A stretch of DNA of 64,000 bases from Pedobacter psychrophilus (GTDB taxonomy: Bacteria; Bacteroidota; Bacteroidia; Sphingobacteriales; Sphingobacteriaceae). Both the position numbers and the translations under genes were made by a program. The notes below the pieces were generated by a model. That model saw only the letters and a program-made list of their open reading frames with translations. It was not told the origin of the DNA and did no database searches. The stretch is from contig NZ_LWHJ01000029.1 in assembly GCF_001652725.1 (NCBI RefSeq), forward strand, positions 248,001 to 312,000, given 5' to 3'. Positions 62,026 through 64,000 of the stretch are shown in pieces (position 1 is the first letter of the stretch; each line of letters opens with the position of its first letter).

Positions 62026-64000
62026 TCATTCAACGGTATAAGAATCAAAAAGCGAATAGCTCAATACATCATTTGCTTTAACCTGTTGCCCATTTTTTAA
62101 AGTAAGTTCCACTCGTTTTATCTCGCCGGGAATTAAATCAAAATAGTTATCAGAAAAGAAACCATCCCCATCTTTTAAGGAAAGGAACACAGATTTTGCC
62201 AGTACATTTGTTTTTAAATCTACAAAGTATTGATTACCTGTTTTTATAATGGAAGAAGTAATTTCTGGTTTAGCAAGCCCCAATTCTTTTTCTGCCTCAA
62301 AAAAGTATTCTTTTCTTGCTAAACGCGTTTTACCTTTATTAACATCAATTAACCAAAAAACATTTTTAGGAGATTTACCAGCTAATAAAACAGAAGAATC
62401 TGCCTCAAAATAAATATGACTACTATTTGGCTTAATCGTTAGGTTTTTATTGATTTCAGATAGGATATTACCTTGCAAATCCATCAGTTTAAGGCTTAAC
62501 GTTGCCGCTTGTTCTTTTAAATCATCTGAAACGATATAAACTTTAAGTTTACCTTGCTCGGGCATTACAGAGATTAATTCTTTTTGATACGCTTTTTTAA
62601 CTGTATAATGTAACGCTTTCCATCTGCCATAATAATCAGTACTAGACCATGATGCTGCTGGCCAGCAATCATTCAATTGCCAATATAAAGTCCCCATACA
62701 ATAAGGTATATTACGGCGATGTGCTTCTATTGCTGTATTTATCCCTTTTGCTTGCAATACCTGACTTAAATAAGCAAAGCTGTTTAAATCGGTATATTTT
62801 TTAAAATACAGATCCATATAGTTAGCTATGTTTTTGTTCCCAAAATCTTCCCTTGTTTCATTATTTTTTGCTTTTTGATGAAAAAACAAAACATCTGAAC
62901 CTAGTTTCCTATCCTCTGGCAAGGTAAATTCTTTAATAGATTTATACTCTGGAAAAGACTGAAAGCCATACTCACTCATAAAACGGGCAATATTTTTATT
63001 GTAGCTTTCAAAAGGTTCGTTTCCATTCCATACGCCGTAGTAATGCGCATCGCCTTCATTGCCTTTTATACCATTAAACCCAGTACTAGGAGATGAAGGA
63101 TGGTAATAGCGACTGGTATCTAAAGAGGAAATAACCGATGGTATTTCTACATCAAATAGCTGATGCATCCCCTTTTCATATTCTTTTTGAACACTTTCTG
63201 AATACTTTTTCTTCCAGCCCCATTGGTACCATGCAATTTCGTTTTCATTATTACCACACCAAAGCGCAATGGATGGATGGTTTCTAAGTCGGGTTACGTT
63301 ATCCTTCACCTCTTGTTTTACATTCTCTATATATGCTGCATCATCTGGAAACATTCCACAGGCAAACATCATATCTTGCCAAACCATAATCCCTTTTTTA
63401 TCACATAAATTATAAAAAATATCATTTTCATAAATACCTCCGCCCCAAACTCTTAACATATTCATATTAGCATCTTTAGCTGTATTAATTACTTCTTCAT
63501 AGCGTTGCGGAGTAACTCGGTTTAAAAAATTATCAATAGGGATATAATTAGAACCTTTGGCAAATACTTTTACCCCATTTAGTAAAATGTACATACTTGT
63601 GCCATCTTTATCATTTTCTCTAATCACTTTTATAGTACGTAAACCTGTAGAAATTGCTCTGCTATCTAGTTTCTCTCCATTCTGCTGCAATTCATAAGTA
63701 AGGTTATATAAATTTGGTTCGCCTAAGCCATTACTCCACCATAGTTTAGGGTTTTTAATTTCGTAAGGAACGCTAATCTGGTTTACGCCTTCTGTTAAAT
63801 TTACTGATGTTTTTGAAAGTAATTTTGAACCATTTTTCACAAGCAATATTACTTTTTGCTTGGTATCACTTTCAATATTAAACACAGCGTTAAGCATTGC
63901 TTTATCGGTTTTTATTTGATTTTGAACTACCTGTATGTTGTTTATTTTGGCCTTATCCCTGCCTACAATAGTTATTGGTCGCCAAATCCCGCTTGTAATT
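62026..64000 (-). CDS. GH2 beta-mannosidase, N-terminus beyond the window edge
   Basis: A family 2 glycoside hydrolase whose frame runs to the window edge (first visible residues ITSGIWRPITIVG, typical of the GH2 sugar-binding domain end). The barrel carries the acid/base Glu in WCGNNENEIAWYQW and the nucleophile Glu in RFMSEYGFQSFPEY. YCMGTLYWQLNDCWPAASW is also family-typical. These motifs match beta-mannosidases, which release mannose from beta-1,4 linkages. With the nearby GH92 and GH5-like genes this points to a mannose-containing glycan. A decayed copy of its C-terminus lies at 55225-55539. Confidence 0.88.
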   Translation of the reverse strand, partial: ITSGIWRPITIVGRDKAKINNIQVVQNQIKTDKAMLNAVFNIESDTKQKVILLVKNGSKLLSKTSVNLTEGVNQISVPYEIKNPKLWWSNGLGEPNLYNLTYELQQNGEKLDSRAISTGLRTIKVIRENDKDGTSMYILLNGVKVFAKGSNYIPIDNFLNRVTPQRYEEVINTAKDANMNMLRVWGGGIYENDIFYNLCDKKGIMVWQDMMFACGMFPDDAAYIENVKQEVKDNVTRLRNHPSIALWCGNNENEIAWYQWGWKKKYSESVQKEYEKGMHQLFDVEIPSVISSLDTSRYYHPSSPSTGFNGIKGNEGDAHYYGVWNGNEPFESYNKNIARFMSEYGFQSFPEYKSIKEFTLPEDRKLGSDVLFFHQKAKNNETREDFGNKNIANYMDLYFKKYTDLNSFAYLSQVLQAKGINTAIEAHRRNIPYCMGTLYWQLNDCWPAASWSSTDYYGRWKALHYTVKKAYQKELISVMPEQGKLKVYIVSDDLKEQAATLSLKLMDLQGNILSEINKNLTIKPNSSHIYFEADSSVLLAGKSPKNVFWLIDVNKGKTRLARKEYFFEAEKELGLAKPEITSSIIKTGNQYFVDLKTNVLAKSVFLSLKDGDGFFSDNYFDLIPGEIKRVELTLKNGQQVKANDVLSYSLFDSYTVE

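Overview
The window is AT-rich DNA from a member of the Bacteroidota, most likely Sphingobacteriaceae and Pedobacter-like. The evidence is a gldD lipoprotein gene, a type IX secretion sorting domain, lipoproteins of the CKKD type, a perfect Bacteroidota promoter (TTTG-N19-TAnnTTTG) and many secreted glycan-degrading enzymes. No rRNA, tRNA, CRISPR array or intact insertion sequence was found.

Layout. (1) 1-10.4 kb is ordinary chromosome on the + strand: a TPR protein, a ComA-like synthase, aroE, gldD, an alpha/beta hydrolase, an MBL hydrolase, a LolC/E-type permease, an AsmA-like protein, a serine hydrolase, a DUF2442 protein and a small protein carrying four FKPRFK motifs. (2) 10.4-13 kb holds no intact gene. 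It contains decayed remains of a mobilizable element: Toprim primase, MobC and relaxase, all broken by stops and frameshifts. (3) 13-40.6 kb is a large glycan-utilisation region, mostly on the - strand: a PfkB sugar kinase with a GRP-type transporter, GH3, an Asp-rich calcium-loop protein, a heparinase II/III-like lyase, a beta-helix protein, two GH28 enzymes, two DUF1961-like proteins, three lyase-like lipoprotein paralogs, a sorbosone-dehydrogenase-like protein and two secreted nucleoside-hydrolase-fold proteins. No SusC/SusD pair is present. (4) 40.9-46.6 kb carries small accessory units, each with its own regulator (MerR, AraC, TetR; HxlR lies earlier at 32.5 kb). (5) 46.8-52.5 kb is a GH30-GH92-GH5-like operon. 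(6) 53-55.2 kb is a GMC oxidoreductase with its small subunit. (7) 55.2-61.5 kb holds a GH2 relic, a secreted hydrolase whose T9SS tail is split off by a frameshift, and four tandem paralogous lipoproteins. (8) A GH2 beta-mannosidase runs off the right edge.

The main finding is a 31-bp bipartite motif, TACTCT-N13-AATTGTTTATAA. It lies upstream of each of the seven inferred transcription units of the 13-40.6 kb glycan region, always with a 13-bp spacer and always reading in the direction of transcription. It is absent from the accessory genes interspersed there and from the GH30-GH92-GH5 operon. It ties the sugar kinase/transporter pair and the secreted nucleoside-hydrolase-like proteins to the lyases and GH28 enzymes as one probable regulon. 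The regulator and the glycan substrate cannot be identified from this window.
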